A stretch of 63,986 nucleotides of DNA from Betaproteobacteria bacterium (GTDB lineage: Bacteria > Pseudomonadota > Gammaproteobacteria > Burkholderiales > Burkholderiaceae_D): positions 1-63,986 of the forward strand of contig JABDED010000006.1 in NCBI GenBank assembly GCA_013287275.1, in the 5' to 3' direction. A model generated the notes under the pieces. That model saw only the letters and a list, made by a program, of their open reading frames with translations, was not told the DNA's origin and ran no database searches. Positions 8,456-17,506 of the stretch are shown in pieces. Every line of letters begins with the position of its first letter. Position 1 is the first letter of the stretch. A program made the position numbers and the translations under genes.

Positions 8456-9304
8456 TTAAGCTACCTTTACGCGTAAAATATCAAGTCCACTTACTTCGAC
8501 CGACAAGTCGTCACCACTAATCAAGAAGCGATTGCGGGCGATGCCGACACCGGCTGGCGTGCCGGTGGCAATAATATCGCCCGGTAGCAATACCATGTAT
8601 GAGGATAGGGTCGCGATGATTTCTTCTGTCGAAAAAATCATTTCCTTCATGCTGCAGTCCTGAACTATCTCTCCGTTCAGCCGCGTCGTGATGCTCAGGC
8701 TTCGCTTACGCACCGCGTCTATGACTTGCGCCCCGCACGTGATTGCCGGCCCCAGTGCCGAGGCTTCGTCCAACCCCTTTGCGGCAGTCCAGTCTGGCCA
8801 CCACGACTGACCGGCAGGAACCCTCGTGAGATCTCGAGCGGAGCCGTCATTGAGCGCGCAAATGCCAACGACATAGTCCAGTGCGTCCGCCGCCGATACT
8901 GATTTGCAGTGCTTACCGATCACCACGGCAATTTCGCCCTCGTAATCGAAGCGAGATGTCAGTGTCCGATCCGGATTCAACACGCCTTCGTGACCAACAA
9001 AATTTGTCGGCGCCTTGTAAAACGCCAATGGCCTCTCCGGCGGCTTTGCACTCGCTTCCGCTCCATGAGCGTGGTAGTTAACCGCGACCGCAAAGATCCG
9101 GGCATGCGGATCGACAGGCGGCAACATGACTGCATCCGACAGCGCGATTTGTCTTGCATCGTGAGTCGCAGGTGCGCCAGCTTCCAAGGCCTGGTTCAGC
9201 TCGTCTCGCTCGCAAACTACCTTGATGCAATCGCCCTCTATTTGGCCGATCAGGATTTGATCGCCTACTTGGTATCGACCAAGCCTAAAACTCTTTTCTT
9301 GCAT
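8456..9304 (-). CDS. Fumarylacetoacetate hydrolase (FAH) family protein
   Basis: 282 residues with an N-terminal small domain and a C-terminal FAH fold. The metal-binding FDYEGEIAVVIGK segment, the ICALNDGSARDL segment and the TGTPAGVG loop typical of the family are visible. Members hydrolyse or decarboxylate acylpyruvates and ring-cleavage products of aromatic degradation. First gene of a unit with the Rieske oxygenase; an AAAGGC site precedes the ATG. No ring-cleavage dioxygenase is present in the window, so its exact step is unclear. Confidence 0.9.
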   Translation of the reverse strand: MQEKSFRLGRYQVGDQILIGQIEGDCIKVVCERDELNQALEAGAPATHDARQIALSDAVMLPPVDPHARIFAVAVNYHAHGAEASAKPPERPLAFYKAPTNFVGHEGVLNPDRTLTSRFDYEGEIAVVIGKHCKSVSAADALDYVVGICALNDGSARDLTRVPAGQSWWPDWTAAKGLDEASALGPAITCGAQVIDAVRKRSLSITTRLNGEIVQDCSMKEMIFSTEEIIATLSSYMVLLPGDIIATGTPAGVGIARNRFLISGDDLSVEVSGLDILRVKVA

Positions 9305-9537
9305 TTCGAGCCTTTTTTACTTTGGTTGTGACGCTTTCATTGTGGATGTTCCAAATCTACAAGGCGAGCACGCGATCCAATACTTTGTCCGGTTTGTTGC
9401 ATTCGACAACTGGAGCGGAGAACGCAAGTAGTGGTTTTGCGGCTACCGGTCTTCCCTGCTCGTACACGGTAAATAAAATCAAAGCACAACGACGCCCGAG
9501 AGGTTTTTTTTCGCTTTGCCCTTCGGAAAAAGCGCCA

Positions 9538-9910
9538 GCGGCTCGTTCACGAGCGTTTTTTCCCGTCGACTTATCTGGCAAGGACTTATGACGTCGAGGC
9601 GACTTCGGCTGTCAATTTAATGATATCGGCTGCAAGAACCGTGGTCATAAGAAATCGGTGGGAGCCTGTCTCTTTTGTTGCACTTCGGGCCGCTGTCATT
9701 AGCTTGCTCCGTTAAGAAGCGCCAGCACGATGACGGTTGAAGTTGCCGCCCGCAAATAATGCAGCAGACGATTTTCATGATCGCCACGTGGATGAAAGCG
9801 AGGCCTCCGAATCGTACGTGCAGCGCCTGAAGGGTTCCGTCAGATTGGGGGGAAGTCAGGTAAGGTCACCAGAAGAGAAAGACGGAATCTCTCTATTATG
9901 ACTAGCGCTT
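9538..9910 (+). repeat. Dispersed island repeat, copy 2
   Basis: It begins at the GCGGCTCGTTCACGAGCG string and follows copy 1 through AATTTAATGATATC, the TTTGTTGCACTTCG segment and the distal GAAGGGTTC and CTCTCTATTATG strings. It lacks the first 60 or so bases of copy 1. It sits just upstream of the FAH-oxygenase unit, between it and the Crp/Fnr gene. Confidence 0.75.
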
Positions 9911-10287
9911 TCCAGCAGGAATCATCGGCTCATGTCCTGTGTGATATCGAGGATGCTGCTCGAACGCAGCGTGATGTCATGAACGTATCGTGATGCCGCG
10001 GGTGCGACCGGTTCTGCGCGCGGTTCGCCCGTCAGGCGAAAGCGGCACGGCCCAAGTCGGGGTCGACATAGCAACTGGATAAGATATTTGTAGACCGGCG
10101 CTGCGAACCGTACGTGCCGTGGATGAACACGGGACCGAACTGGGCGCGCTGCTACAGGGGCGTCGTGACAACGCAGCGGTTGGCAACGCTAATTAATGAG
10201 GAGAACGATACGTTTCCACGCAACCCCGTCCCTCTCCTCCAATTTGACAATACAAGAGCGACATTTAGTGTTCGTGGCACACGTACG
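9911..10287. other. Intergenic stretch with no recognisable gene
   Basis: Between the repeat and the regulator gene there are 377 bases with only short frames. A minus-strand frame at 9977-10186 has neither a ribosome binding site nor a recognised motif. It may be debris from older insertions. Confidence 0.4.
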
Positions 10288-10977
10288 CTATTCAAAATGC
10301 TCTGCCATCTTTTCAAGCTTACCGATGTCACTGATTACAATTCGTCCATATAGAACATGTACCGCGCCCTCTGATTCCATCTCCCGTAAAACTCTGTTGA
10401 CAACCTGGCGACGCGTGCCAAGCATCGACGCAATTTCCTCCTGGGACAGATTGATCGAAGGCACGCGACCACTACGAGCGCTTCTCGTATAAATAGAGTT
10501 GAGAAGAGTTGCCACTCTTGCACGGGTCGATAGGACTGCAGCCCCTTCATATCTATTCAGCGCACTGCGATGTCGATTAACCATGGCGCTCATCAATGAG
10601 TACGCAAGACTCCCGTCATGACTAAGCATTTCACGCAGCAGCTCGCCAGAGATACGGACGAGTACGGTTTTCTCCCTACATTCCGCCGTATAGATGTGGG
10701 GCGACCGGGTAATCACTGGTCCAATACCGTGGAACTCCCCTGCGAGATGGATTCCAGCTGTAAAGTCGCGCCCGGATGGCATTTTCCTTATCAAATGCAT
10801 CGAGCCTGTCGCAAGCAAATATAGGTAGGATGGCGCGTCACTCGTCTGATGGACAACGGTGTTTTCTTCAACCGTAATTGCGTCGGCCGCCTGGACGAGC
10901 CGCAGGATAGCTGCCTCTGGCCAGTTGGCAAAGAGCTCAGATTGCGAAATCGTCAGCCGGATCAGTGTGTTTTCCAT
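10288..10977 (-). CDS. Crp/Fnr-family transcriptional regulator
   Basis: 229 residues. An N-terminal cyclic-nucleotide-binding-like beta-roll (about 15-130) is followed by a long helix and a C-terminal winged helix-turn-helix whose recognition region reads LSQEEIASMLGTRRQVVNRV. There is no N-terminal cysteine set, so it is not an oxygen-sensing Fnr; an effector, if any, cannot be deduced. It lies upstream of and colinear with the catabolic genes and is their most likely local regulator. No strong ribosome binding site precedes the ATG. Confidence 0.9.
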   Translation of the reverse strand: MENTLIRLTISQSELFANWPEAAILRLVQAADAITVEENTVVHQTSDAPSYLYLLATGSMHLIRKMPSGRDFTAGIHLAGEFHGIGPVITRSPHIYTAECREKTVLVRISGELLREMLSHDGSLAYSLMSAMVNRHRSALNRYEGAAVLSTRARVATLLNSIYTRSARSGRVPSINLSQEEIASMLGTRRQVVNRVLREMESEGAVHVLYGRIVISDIGKLEKMAEHFE

Positions 10978-11230
10978 ATCAGCAGAGCCAGTTAGGACCC
11001 GTGGTTACGATTTCCTCGGTGCATCGGACACCCGTCCGAGCGGTGCGAGCATCGCGTAGCGACCAGCAAGCTGTCACTTCGAACCATGACAGAACTGCTA
11101 TGCCAGATGCACTTCAGGAAATGCTCGATGAGGGTATGTAACTATAGTGTAGCATAGCGGAAACTTCATTTTCGCGCTCCCGAGAACCGCAATCTGCGCG
11201 GCATAGCGCCGACGGCGGACGAGGCACTAA

Positions 11231-11455
11231 TTCCAGCACAGTCTTGCCAGAAATATTTTCCGGTAAGTGAACTGCTTGAAATGCGGTAAATGCCGGAATG
11301 CCGAGGCAAGCACCAGCGGCGAAATTGATTGTATCAGGAAGCGTCGCAGCTTGCCACGCAAGCAATACAATGTCTATCCATGGAGCGTTGTCCAATGCGT
11401 GTTGACGGAACGCCTCGCCTACTGCATCGATAATTCCAGCACCGTCTATGCGGTA
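11231..11455 (-). pseudogene. Remnant of an MDR-superfamily quinone oxidoreductase
   Basis: Reading on the minus strand from 11,455, a segment beginning YRIDGAGIIDAVGEAF is followed by LPDTINFAAGACLGIPAF, TAFQAVHL and GKTVLE. These match, in order, the parts of zinc-type/zeta-crystallin quinone oxidoreductases just before the NAD(P)H-binding motif. The piece between them is shortened, the N-terminal part is not found, and the protein breaks off exactly where the GxGxxG motif should follow. It is therefore a decayed internal fragment. No gene is seen in the flanks (10,978-11,230 and 11,456-11,734). Confidence 0.72.
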
Positions 11456-11734
11456 CGCACTGCAAGCGGTTTAGCTTCTCGATTAAGCCAGGTCTGGACC
11501 GAGGGGTTCGGTCCACAATTGAATCAATGTGCGTGAAATACATACTCAAGAGCGAACGCAATCGAGGACTGATCAGGTCCAAGGGTGCTATCTTGTTTGC
11601 CGCCGATTCCGACCGCAATATCGATGCGCATTCCATTCTCGCAAAGTCGTCCTTGGAAGTAGGATCACGCGATCGGTTTTTCCAATCAGCAACCGTAACC
11701 GGTCCCATTTTCACCTGCTGTCAAAGTACAGAAT

Positions 11735-11759
11735 GGCGCTGCAATCGTCTTGCAGCGCC
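11735..11759 (-). terminator. Hairpin downstream of the porin gene
   Basis: A perfect 10-bp stem (GGCGCTGCAA / TTGCAGCGCC) with a 5-base loop starts eight bases past the porin stop codon. The following bases on the minus strand are only moderately T-rich, so efficiency is uncertain. Confidence 0.7.
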
Positions 11760-11766
11760 AGCGTGA

Positions 11767-12822
11767 TTAGAACCGATGGCGTATCCCGAACGTCAAACCT
11801 GCCTGATTGTCGCCAGGATTGACGGTCCCGTCCAGCGCCATTGCGGCATGTGCCTGATTTCGCATCAACGCCACCTGTGAATAAATATCGGTTCGTTTGG
11901 AAAGTGCATAGCTGCCAAGGACCGTGTACATTGCAGATCTGTTTGACGCGCCGGCAGGATCGAAGGAATATGCTGCAGTGAGCAATGTCACTGCGGGACT
12001 TGGGTTATAGGTCATTGCAACCCAGTAGAGATTCGTCCTTGTACCAACTGCTGACGTATGCATGTTGCGTCTCTGAAATGCCGCATATATCTTTACTGGC
12101 TTAAAATCAGCGGCTATCCCCAGTGCCATTCGCTCAACCGTATCCTGCTGGGTGGCTATTGACGTGCCATTTCGGCGATCATACATGACGCCGGCTAATA
12201 CATTTCCAAACTGATAGTTTATGTTCGTAGACATTTCCTTTCCGACCTGGAATGCACCTGGGACTTCGCCCCCGTTGACGATAGTGCTGTCAAAGCCAAA
12301 GCTATATTGGGCACTGAGACTCAAATCTCCAAACTTCCCTCCATATCTGATCGCATTGTCGGCGCGACTAGCGAAGGCGACATCCAGCGCAAGCGCCGAA
12401 TAGCGTGCGGGAATCATGGGGTCGTAGATCGCGCCAAAATCAAATACCGGTGTCGTCTCTCTTCCCGCTTGGATCGAACCAAGATATCCTGCTAGACCAA
12501 CGTAAGCTTGCCGCCCAAAAATGCGTCCGCCATTGGCAAGAGTGCCGGTATCGGCTGAAAAGCCATTCTCAAGCCCGAAGATTGCCGCCAATCCGTCTCC
12601 TAGGTCTTCTTGGCCGCGAAATCCGAATCGCGAAGCCGCTGCGTTTCCCGAGTCTACTTTAGCCAGGCTTCCGGTAGCGGAGCTCGTACTGCTTACTCGT
12701 GCCTTATTTACGTATTCGACCCCAGCGTCGACAATCCCGTATATTTGAATGCTTGTTTGCGCGTGCAGGGCGGCGGATGCCATCACTGAGCCCAATAGGA
12801 TAGTTGCGTTAAGCGTTTTCAA
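11767..12822 (-). CDS. Outer-membrane porin (Gram-negative porin family, Burkholderiales type)
   Basis: 351 residues: a signal peptide ending in ALHAQT, an IQIYGIVDAGVEY first strand, the SRFGFRGQEDLGDGLAAIF segment and a final phenylalanine (GIRHRF), all standard for trimeric 16-strand porins such as Omp32. The start is a TTG six bases after AGGAG, which is clearer than any ATG. Placed between the Crp/Fnr regulator and the SDR gene, it may admit the cluster's aromatic or terpenoid substrate or simply be a general porin. Confidence 0.92.
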   Translation of the reverse strand: MKTLNATILLGSVMASAALHAQTSIQIYGIVDAGVEYVNKARVSSTSSATGSLAKVDSGNAAASRFGFRGQEDLGDGLAAIFGLENGFSADTGTLANGGRIFGRQAYVGLAGYLGSIQAGRETTPVFDFGAIYDPMIPARYSALALDVAFASRADNAIRYGGKFGDLSLSAQYSFGFDSTIVNGGEVPGAFQVGKEMSTNINYQFGNVLAGVMYDRRNGTSIATQQDTVERMALGIAADFKPVKIYAAFQRRNMHTSAVGTRTNLYWVAMTYNPSPAVTLLTAAYSFDPAGASNRSAMYTVLGSYALSKRTDIYSQVALMRNQAHAAMALDGTVNPGDNQAGLTFGIRHRF

Positions 12823-13062
12823 TTTTTCTCCTGTGTAAGTCGTAATTATTTTGATTTCTTTTTGTTTTGCAATATTGCATTGCTAATTGCCACCTTCGTT
12901 TCCTCCCGCATCGAGAGGAGGATGCACTTCTTGTGATCATCTGCATCTGCCGGCAATGCCGCGTTGCGTCATGATGTTGCATCTCTTAGAGGACGGAAGT
13001 GGTTATTACGTGGGCTTCCTCAAATTTGGTATCGATTCCGCTGCATCCATTCTTAAATCTTG

Positions 13063-13290
13063 ATTTGAATCGTGACCAGCAGTGACGCAATGTTGTCCAT
13101 AGTGCCAATAAGAAAATGCCACTCAGTGCGACTCGTTCACGAGCATTTTTGCTACCGAACTAGCTGGCAAGGACTTATGGCGTCAAGGCGATTTCGGCTG
13201 GCAATTTAATGATATCCGCCGCGAGAAACGTGGTTAAAAAAATCGGCGGCACACTGTCTCCTTTGTTGCACTTCGAGTCGCCGTCAGCAC
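13063..13290 (+). repeat. Dispersed island repeat, copy 3 (short)
   Basis: It matches the first half of copy 1, from TTTGAATCG through GTCCATAGTG, the CTCGTTCACGAGC palindrome and AATTTAATGATATCCGCC, to CTTCGAGTCG. It lacks the distal half shared by copies 1 and 2. It ends about 70 bases before the SDR gene. Confidence 0.75.
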
Positions 13291-13361
13291 ATTTCTCCGT
13301 GCTAGACTTCTCGCTCCAGCCTGAGCCGTTGGTGCCAGGAGGAGTACACGAAAGGTAGAAC

Positions 13362-14114
13362 ATGGAGCAGACAATTAAGAGCGGCGCAGTGGTGGTGACC
13401 GGTGCGGCGCAAGGGATCGGCTACGCAATTGCCGAGCGTTTCGCGGCTCAGGGTCGGCGCGTGGTGATTGCCGACTTGCGTGGTTCCGAGGCCGCGGCGA
13501 AGAAGCTCGGCCACGATGCGCTGGGCTTCGATGCGGACGTGAGCAACGCCGGTCAAGTCGATGCATTGATGGCGTTCGCGGCCGAACGCACCGGCGGAGT
13601 GTCGGTGCTGGTCAACAACGCCGGCATCTACACCTCGCTCGCCAAAACATCGTTCGAGGAAATCGACCCCGAGGAATGGAAGCGTGTGTTCAACGTCAAT
13701 GTAGAAGGCGTATGGTATTGCTGCCGCGCAGCGGCGCGCTATATGAAGCCAGCCGGCGACGGCAACATTATCAATATCGCGTCCGCGGCCGCATCCAAGG
13801 GCACTGCCGGCCTCCTACACTACGTGGCCAGCAAGGCCGCGGTAGTTGCGATGACGCGCACGCTGGCGCGCGAACTCGGACCGTACGGCGTACGCGTAAA
13901 CACAGTGTCGCCGGGCTTTACGCAGAGCGACGGCATCCTGGCCGGCGGCGCGGCGCGTGGCCAGCAGAGCGAAGACATAAAGCGCCAACGCGTCGTACAG
14001 CGCGACATCGCGCCTGACGACATCGCTGGCGCAGTGCTGTTCCTGGCTGGACCCGATGCAGGCATGTTCGCCGGTCAGAACCTGATCGTCGACGGTGGTC
14101 TCACCATGAACTGA
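13362..14114 (+). CDS. Short-chain dehydrogenase/reductase
   Basis: 250 residues, classical SDR. The cofactor motif TGAAQGIG (13-20), NNAG (85-88), and the catalytic Ser141, Tyr154 and Lys158 are present. An acidic residue (ADL near 38) after the second strand suggests NAD rather than NADP. It is the only intact plus-strand gene in the island. It may oxidise an alcohol formed by the P450 or act in a separate step. Confidence 0.92.
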   Translation: MEQTIKSGAVVVTGAAQGIGYAIAERFAAQGRRVVIADLRGSEAAAKKLGHDALGFDADVSNAGQVDALMAFAAERTGGVSVLVNNAGIYTSLAKTSFEEIDPEEWKRVFNVNVEGVWYCCRAAARYMKPAGDGNIINIASAAASKGTAGLLHYVASKAAVVAMTRTLARELGPYGVRVNTVSPGFTQSDGILAGGAARGQQSEDIKRQRVVQRDIAPDDIAGAVLFLAGPDAGMFAGQNLIVDGGLTMN

Positions 14115-14260
14115 GCGTAAGCGAAAAGTAATGTGCGATGGCTTTCGCTGAATCGCTTCCAGTCGTGCGGCGCATGATATGCGGCGATATTTTTGAAGGC
14201 AGCATGCCCGATCGGATGACAATCGAATGTGACGCCGTCGCAGCTTAAGTTTCAATCCGT

Positions 14261-14378
14261 GTGCGTGCGGGAATTTCCCGTCGTGAACTCCTGGCCAGGG
14301 GAGCGCTCCTCGGCCTCGCTCCCTTCGCGGTATTCGCCGACACCTGGCCAAGCCGCCCGGTCGGCCTCATCGTCGGCG
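14261..14378 (+). pseudogene. N-terminal remnant of a Tat-exported Bug/TctC receptor
   Basis: A GTG-initiated frame reads MRAGISRRELLARGAL, a twin-arginine signal peptide, then FADTWPSRPVGLIVG. The WPSRP-x-LIVG pattern is the hallmark start of mature tripartite tricarboxylate (Bug) receptors. The similarity is lost after about 39 codons, and the frame runs into the 3' end of the peptidase gene at 14,469. The gene was cut off, which marks the probable right edge of the acquired island. Confidence 0.6.
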
Positions 14379-14468
14379 CCCTGTCCTCACGCGGCTCACG
14401 CGGCCGCTTTCGGAAATGCCGGGTGATGGGGCGTCGTCCCATCACACCGTTACTGGCAAGGCCGGAGA

Positions 14469-15866
14469 TTAGCGCAAAGGTGTCGGATAAGTCGCCACGC
14501 TGACATTGCCATCCCTATCCACAGCCTGCACGCCGAAGAACACATTGTCCTTGGATAAGTTCATCTTGTACTCGGTCACATTGCCCACATACAAGGCGTG
14601 CTGCCATTCGGCAGCGGTGGTGTCGCGCCAGACGATGCGGTAGCCCGCCAGATCCGGTTCGCGGTTCGCTGCCCATACCAGGCTGGTGTCGTTCTCCAGC
14701 TTGTCGGTGCGCACCTGCACCTGGCTCGGCGCTGCCGGCGCCAGTGCCAGTGAGGCCAGCGCTGCCGCATTCACGCGAGCCACCTGCGCGGTGTAGTTGA
14801 AATCGACGTATTCCGGCAGATCGCCTATCTTCACGCCGTTCTCCGTGCGCACATCCTGGTGCTGGTGGTTGAAGTCTTCTGCCGGTTCGGTAAAGCGCAA
14901 GGCCGCGTAGCCCTGTTCCAGGAAAGGCATGTGGTCGCCGCCGCGCAGGTAGCGGTCGGCGCGGTTGACGATGCTGACCTTGAAGCCGGGTACGTAGCGT
15001 TCACCCTGTTCCTTGACGTGGCGTGCCAGCTGGCGGGACAGCGAATCATTTTCGCCGCCGGTGGCGATCAGCGTGCGGATGTTGTCCGGCATTTCCTTGC
15101 GTGCGGGCACGCCTTCGGCAAACAGGCGCACCTGCTTGTTATCCACATGGCCGCTGTCGGAGCGCGAGCTGCCTATGATGTCATTGGTGAACATGCCGGC
15201 GATGTTCAGGTTCTTTTCCCTGGCTTGCTGCGCAAAGTGGCCGGAGCCGTACAGGCCCTGCTCTTCCGCGGCGACCGCCATGAACACGATATTGGCGTCG
15301 AACTTGTATCTGGCCATCACGCAAGCCATTTCCATCACTGCCGCGGTGCCGGAGGCGTCGTCGTTGGCGCCAGGCGCGAACGAGGTGGCATTCATGATGT
15401 CGGTCACGCGCGAATCATAGTGGCCGCTGACCACATAGTAGCGGTCGCCGGCGGTATCGCCTTTCAGCGTCGCCACCACATTCACGATTTCGGTCGGCTG
15501 GCTGATGCGCCTGTCAACCGGGTGGATGTGGCTGTCGAACTGTACGTCCAGCTTGCCGGCGCCGCAGCGTTCCAGCTCGCCTTTGATCCAGCGCCTGGCC
15601 GCGCCTATGCCGGTCGTCTCCGACTGGGTATCCGACATCGTATGGCGGGTATGGAAGCTGACCAGCTTGTTGATCGTCGCTTCTATCCGGCTGGCGGAAA
15701 TTTCGGCGACGATCTTTTCTATCTCGGGTTTGCGGGCAGCGATTTTCTTTTCCAGCGCAGGGTCGGTCGGGTTGTTGGCTGAATTACCCGCTGCATGGCC
15801 GACGGAGCTGGCAAGCAGTGTGGAAAACAGGACAGTCGCGCACAGCGGCCGGCGGCAAAGTTTCAA
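14469..15866 (-). CDS. Secreted M28-family zinc aminopeptidase
   Basis: 465 residues with a signal peptide (cleavage near GHAAG). The M28 zinc-ligand motifs appear in order: GHYDS, PGANDDASGT, AVAAEEQGLYGS and TNDIIG, with a late histidine near DFNHQHQD. A C-terminal fibronectin-III-like domain (about 375-465) follows. The start is a TTG preceded by GAGGAG eight bases upstream. It probably releases amino acids from peptides in the periplasm or outside the cell. Confidence 0.9.
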   Translation of the reverse strand: MKLCRRPLCATVLFSTLLASSVGHAAGNSANNPTDPALEKKIAARKPEIEKIVAEISASRIEATINKLVSFHTRHTMSDTQSETTGIGAARRWIKGELERCGAGKLDVQFDSHIHPVDRRISQPTEIVNVVATLKGDTAGDRYYVVSGHYDSRVTDIMNATSFAPGANDDASGTAAVMEMACVMARYKFDANIVFMAVAAEEQGLYGSGHFAQQAREKNLNIAGMFTNDIIGSSRSDSGHVDNKQVRLFAEGVPARKEMPDNIRTLIATGGENDSLSRQLARHVKEQGERYVPGFKVSIVNRADRYLRGGDHMPFLEQGYAALRFTEPAEDFNHQHQDVRTENGVKIGDLPEYVDFNYTAQVARVNAAALASLALAPAAPSQVQVRTDKLENDTSLVWAANREPDLAGYRIVWRDTTAAEWQHALYVGNVTEYKMNLSKDNVFFGVQAVDRDGNVSVATYPTPLR

Positions 15867-16012
15867 GATGATGTCTCCTCAGGATAGGCGGCAGCCCTGG
15901 TCGGCCCTGTTTAGCATGGCCAGGCAGTGCGCATGGATGGAATTGCTCTATGGCATTTTAGTAGTATTTGCCGGAAAATGCTGGTGGTAAAACGCAGCAA
16001 AATTCCCGCGAA

Positions 16013-16795
16013 TCAGGGAATCGGAAGATTAAACGCAGTAGGTATCACATCGTGCCTGACCACAGGCGGCAAATGGCGATGCGCATCGAAACTGGCCGGA
16101 CCCCACAGCTTTTCCCAGCCCGGCGGCCAGGCTAGCGGCTGGCCTTCGTAATCGGCCTGCCTCTGCCTGACGGCGATCACCGGCAGGTGTTGCGGCAAGG
16201 GCTGCTCAGGATGTTTTTGGTGGTCGCTGCCCAGGCTGTATGCATAATGCGGCAACAGCGCCTCGCAAACGCAGTCGAACCACGCGGTATGGTCTTCGTC
16301 GCGGCCCAGCGCCTGCGCCAGGCCGTGCGGGTCGAATTTTGCCAGCGCGTGTATCAGTTCTTCCGTGGACGCGCCGGGCGCATCGCCCCAGCCCATCACC
16401 GGATTGAAGTTATAGTCGGCGCCGGAGCCGTACCAGCCCTCGCGCCACGGCCGCTGCATCCAGTTGCGCGGCCCGGTGAATAGCTGCCAGCGCCAGTGCA
16501 GGCCGGAGGGCTTGGGCCAGCTGTACAGATACAGCTTCTGGTAACCCGCGCGGTGCAATTCCCTGACCATCGCCATCAGCCGCGCATGCGGCATGCGCTC
16601 CGGCGGTTCGCGCCGGAACAGGATCGCTTCGCCGTCGGCGTGCTGGATTTCATCGGTGGACAAGTTCAGGTCCAAGGTGCGCGATTCATTGCCGAAACGC
16701 GCCGCCACCCAGCCGGTCAGCAAATTCACAGCCGTCAGCACGCCATAACCGCGATGGCGATGGAAGATGACGGTACCGGGAGCGATGGGTTTCAT
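16013..16795 (-). CDS. Conserved hypothetical protein with a CarD/Tudor-like N-terminus
   Basis: 260 residues, no signal peptide or membrane segment. The first 45 residues (APGTVIFHRHRGYGVLTAV) recall the small beta-barrel of CarD/TRCF-interaction domains (G-x-x-V-x-H...G-x-G-x-V), but this is only a pattern resemblance. The rest is rich in tryptophan, histidine and proline and is not recognised. It is monocistronic and divergent from the asparaginase-like gene. Function unknown. Confidence 0.75.
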   Translation of the reverse strand: MKPIAPGTVIFHRHRGYGVLTAVNLLTGWVAARFGNESRTLDLNLSTDEIQHADGEAILFRREPPERMPHARLMAMVRELHRAGYQKLYLYSWPKPSGLHWRWQLFTGPRNWMQRPWREGWYGSGADYNFNPVMGWGDAPGASTEELIHALAKFDPHGLAQALGRDEDHTAWFDCVCEALLPHYAYSLGSDHQKHPEQPLPQHLPVIAVRQRQADYEGQPLAWPPGWEKLWGPASFDAHRHLPPVVRHDVIPTAFNLPIP

Positions 16796-17001
16796 GGAAG
16801 TGCCGGGACGGAATTGGAAATTTCCGCTGTAGTGTAATGCATATTCCGGGGGTAAACCAAGGTAGAAAGTAACAGCTTTTTCGGGCTTGGCAAAATATTA
16901 ATATGTGCGTTCGGCGTTGCTGCAGCACGTTCCAACTTTGCACCATGCGGTGCGCAAGTTACAATGTACTGAACATCAACCTGCAAAGACGAATACTTAC
17001 C

Positions 17002-17490
17002 ATGACCCTGCGCATTATCGCCACTGGCGGCACCTTTGATAAACACTATGATGAACTGGCCGGCAAACTGAGCTTCGGCGCCAGCCACCTGCCTGCCGTG
17101 CTGAGCCGCGCGCGCATTACCTTGCCGGTGGAGTTGGAAGTGCGTCCGCTGATGGATTCGCTGGACATGACCGATGTGGACAGGCAGCAAATCCTGCAAT
17201 CCTGCCAGCAGGCTGCAGAAAAGGCGATCATCATCATCCACGGCACCGACACCATGCGCGAAACTGCGGAAGTGCTGGGGGCAGCAAAGCTGGACAAGGT
17301 GATCGTATTTACCGGCGCGATGATACCGTATGAAATCGCGAATTCCGACGCGTTGTTCAACCTGGGCTTTGCCGCCGGCGTCGCCCAACTGCTGGCGCCG
17401 GGCGTGTATGTGGCGATGAACGGCCAGGTATTCGCGTGGGACAATGTACAAAAAAACCGCTCCGCCGGAGTGTTCATCAGCAATCCGTAA
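17002..17490 (+). CDS. Short asparaginase-like protein (N-terminal domain only)
   Basis: 162 residues from the ATG at 17,002. It contains both catalytic-site motifs of L-asparaginases, ATGGTFDK near the start and HGTDTMRETA near residue 75, and an FTGAMIP segment. Full-size asparaginases have about 330 residues; here the C-terminal domain, which completes the active site of the partner subunit, is absent. Similar half-size proteins are annotated in Burkholderiales, so it may be a real short family rather than a truncation. Activity is uncertain. Confidence 0.82.
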   Translation: MTLRIIATGGTFDKHYDELAGKLSFGASHLPAVLSRARITLPVELEVRPLMDSLDMTDVDRQQILQSCQQAAEKAIIIIHGTDTMRETAEVLGAAKLDKVIVFTGAMIPYEIANSDALFNLGFAAGVAQLLAPGVYVAMNGQVFAWDNVQKNRSAGVFISNP

Positions 17491-17506
17491 TTTTCACTGG
17501 CGCCCC

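Noticed and set aside
9977-10186. Minus-strand frame of 69 codons between repeat 2 and the regulator
   Set aside because: Considered as a transposase remnant, but no motif supports it in any frame.
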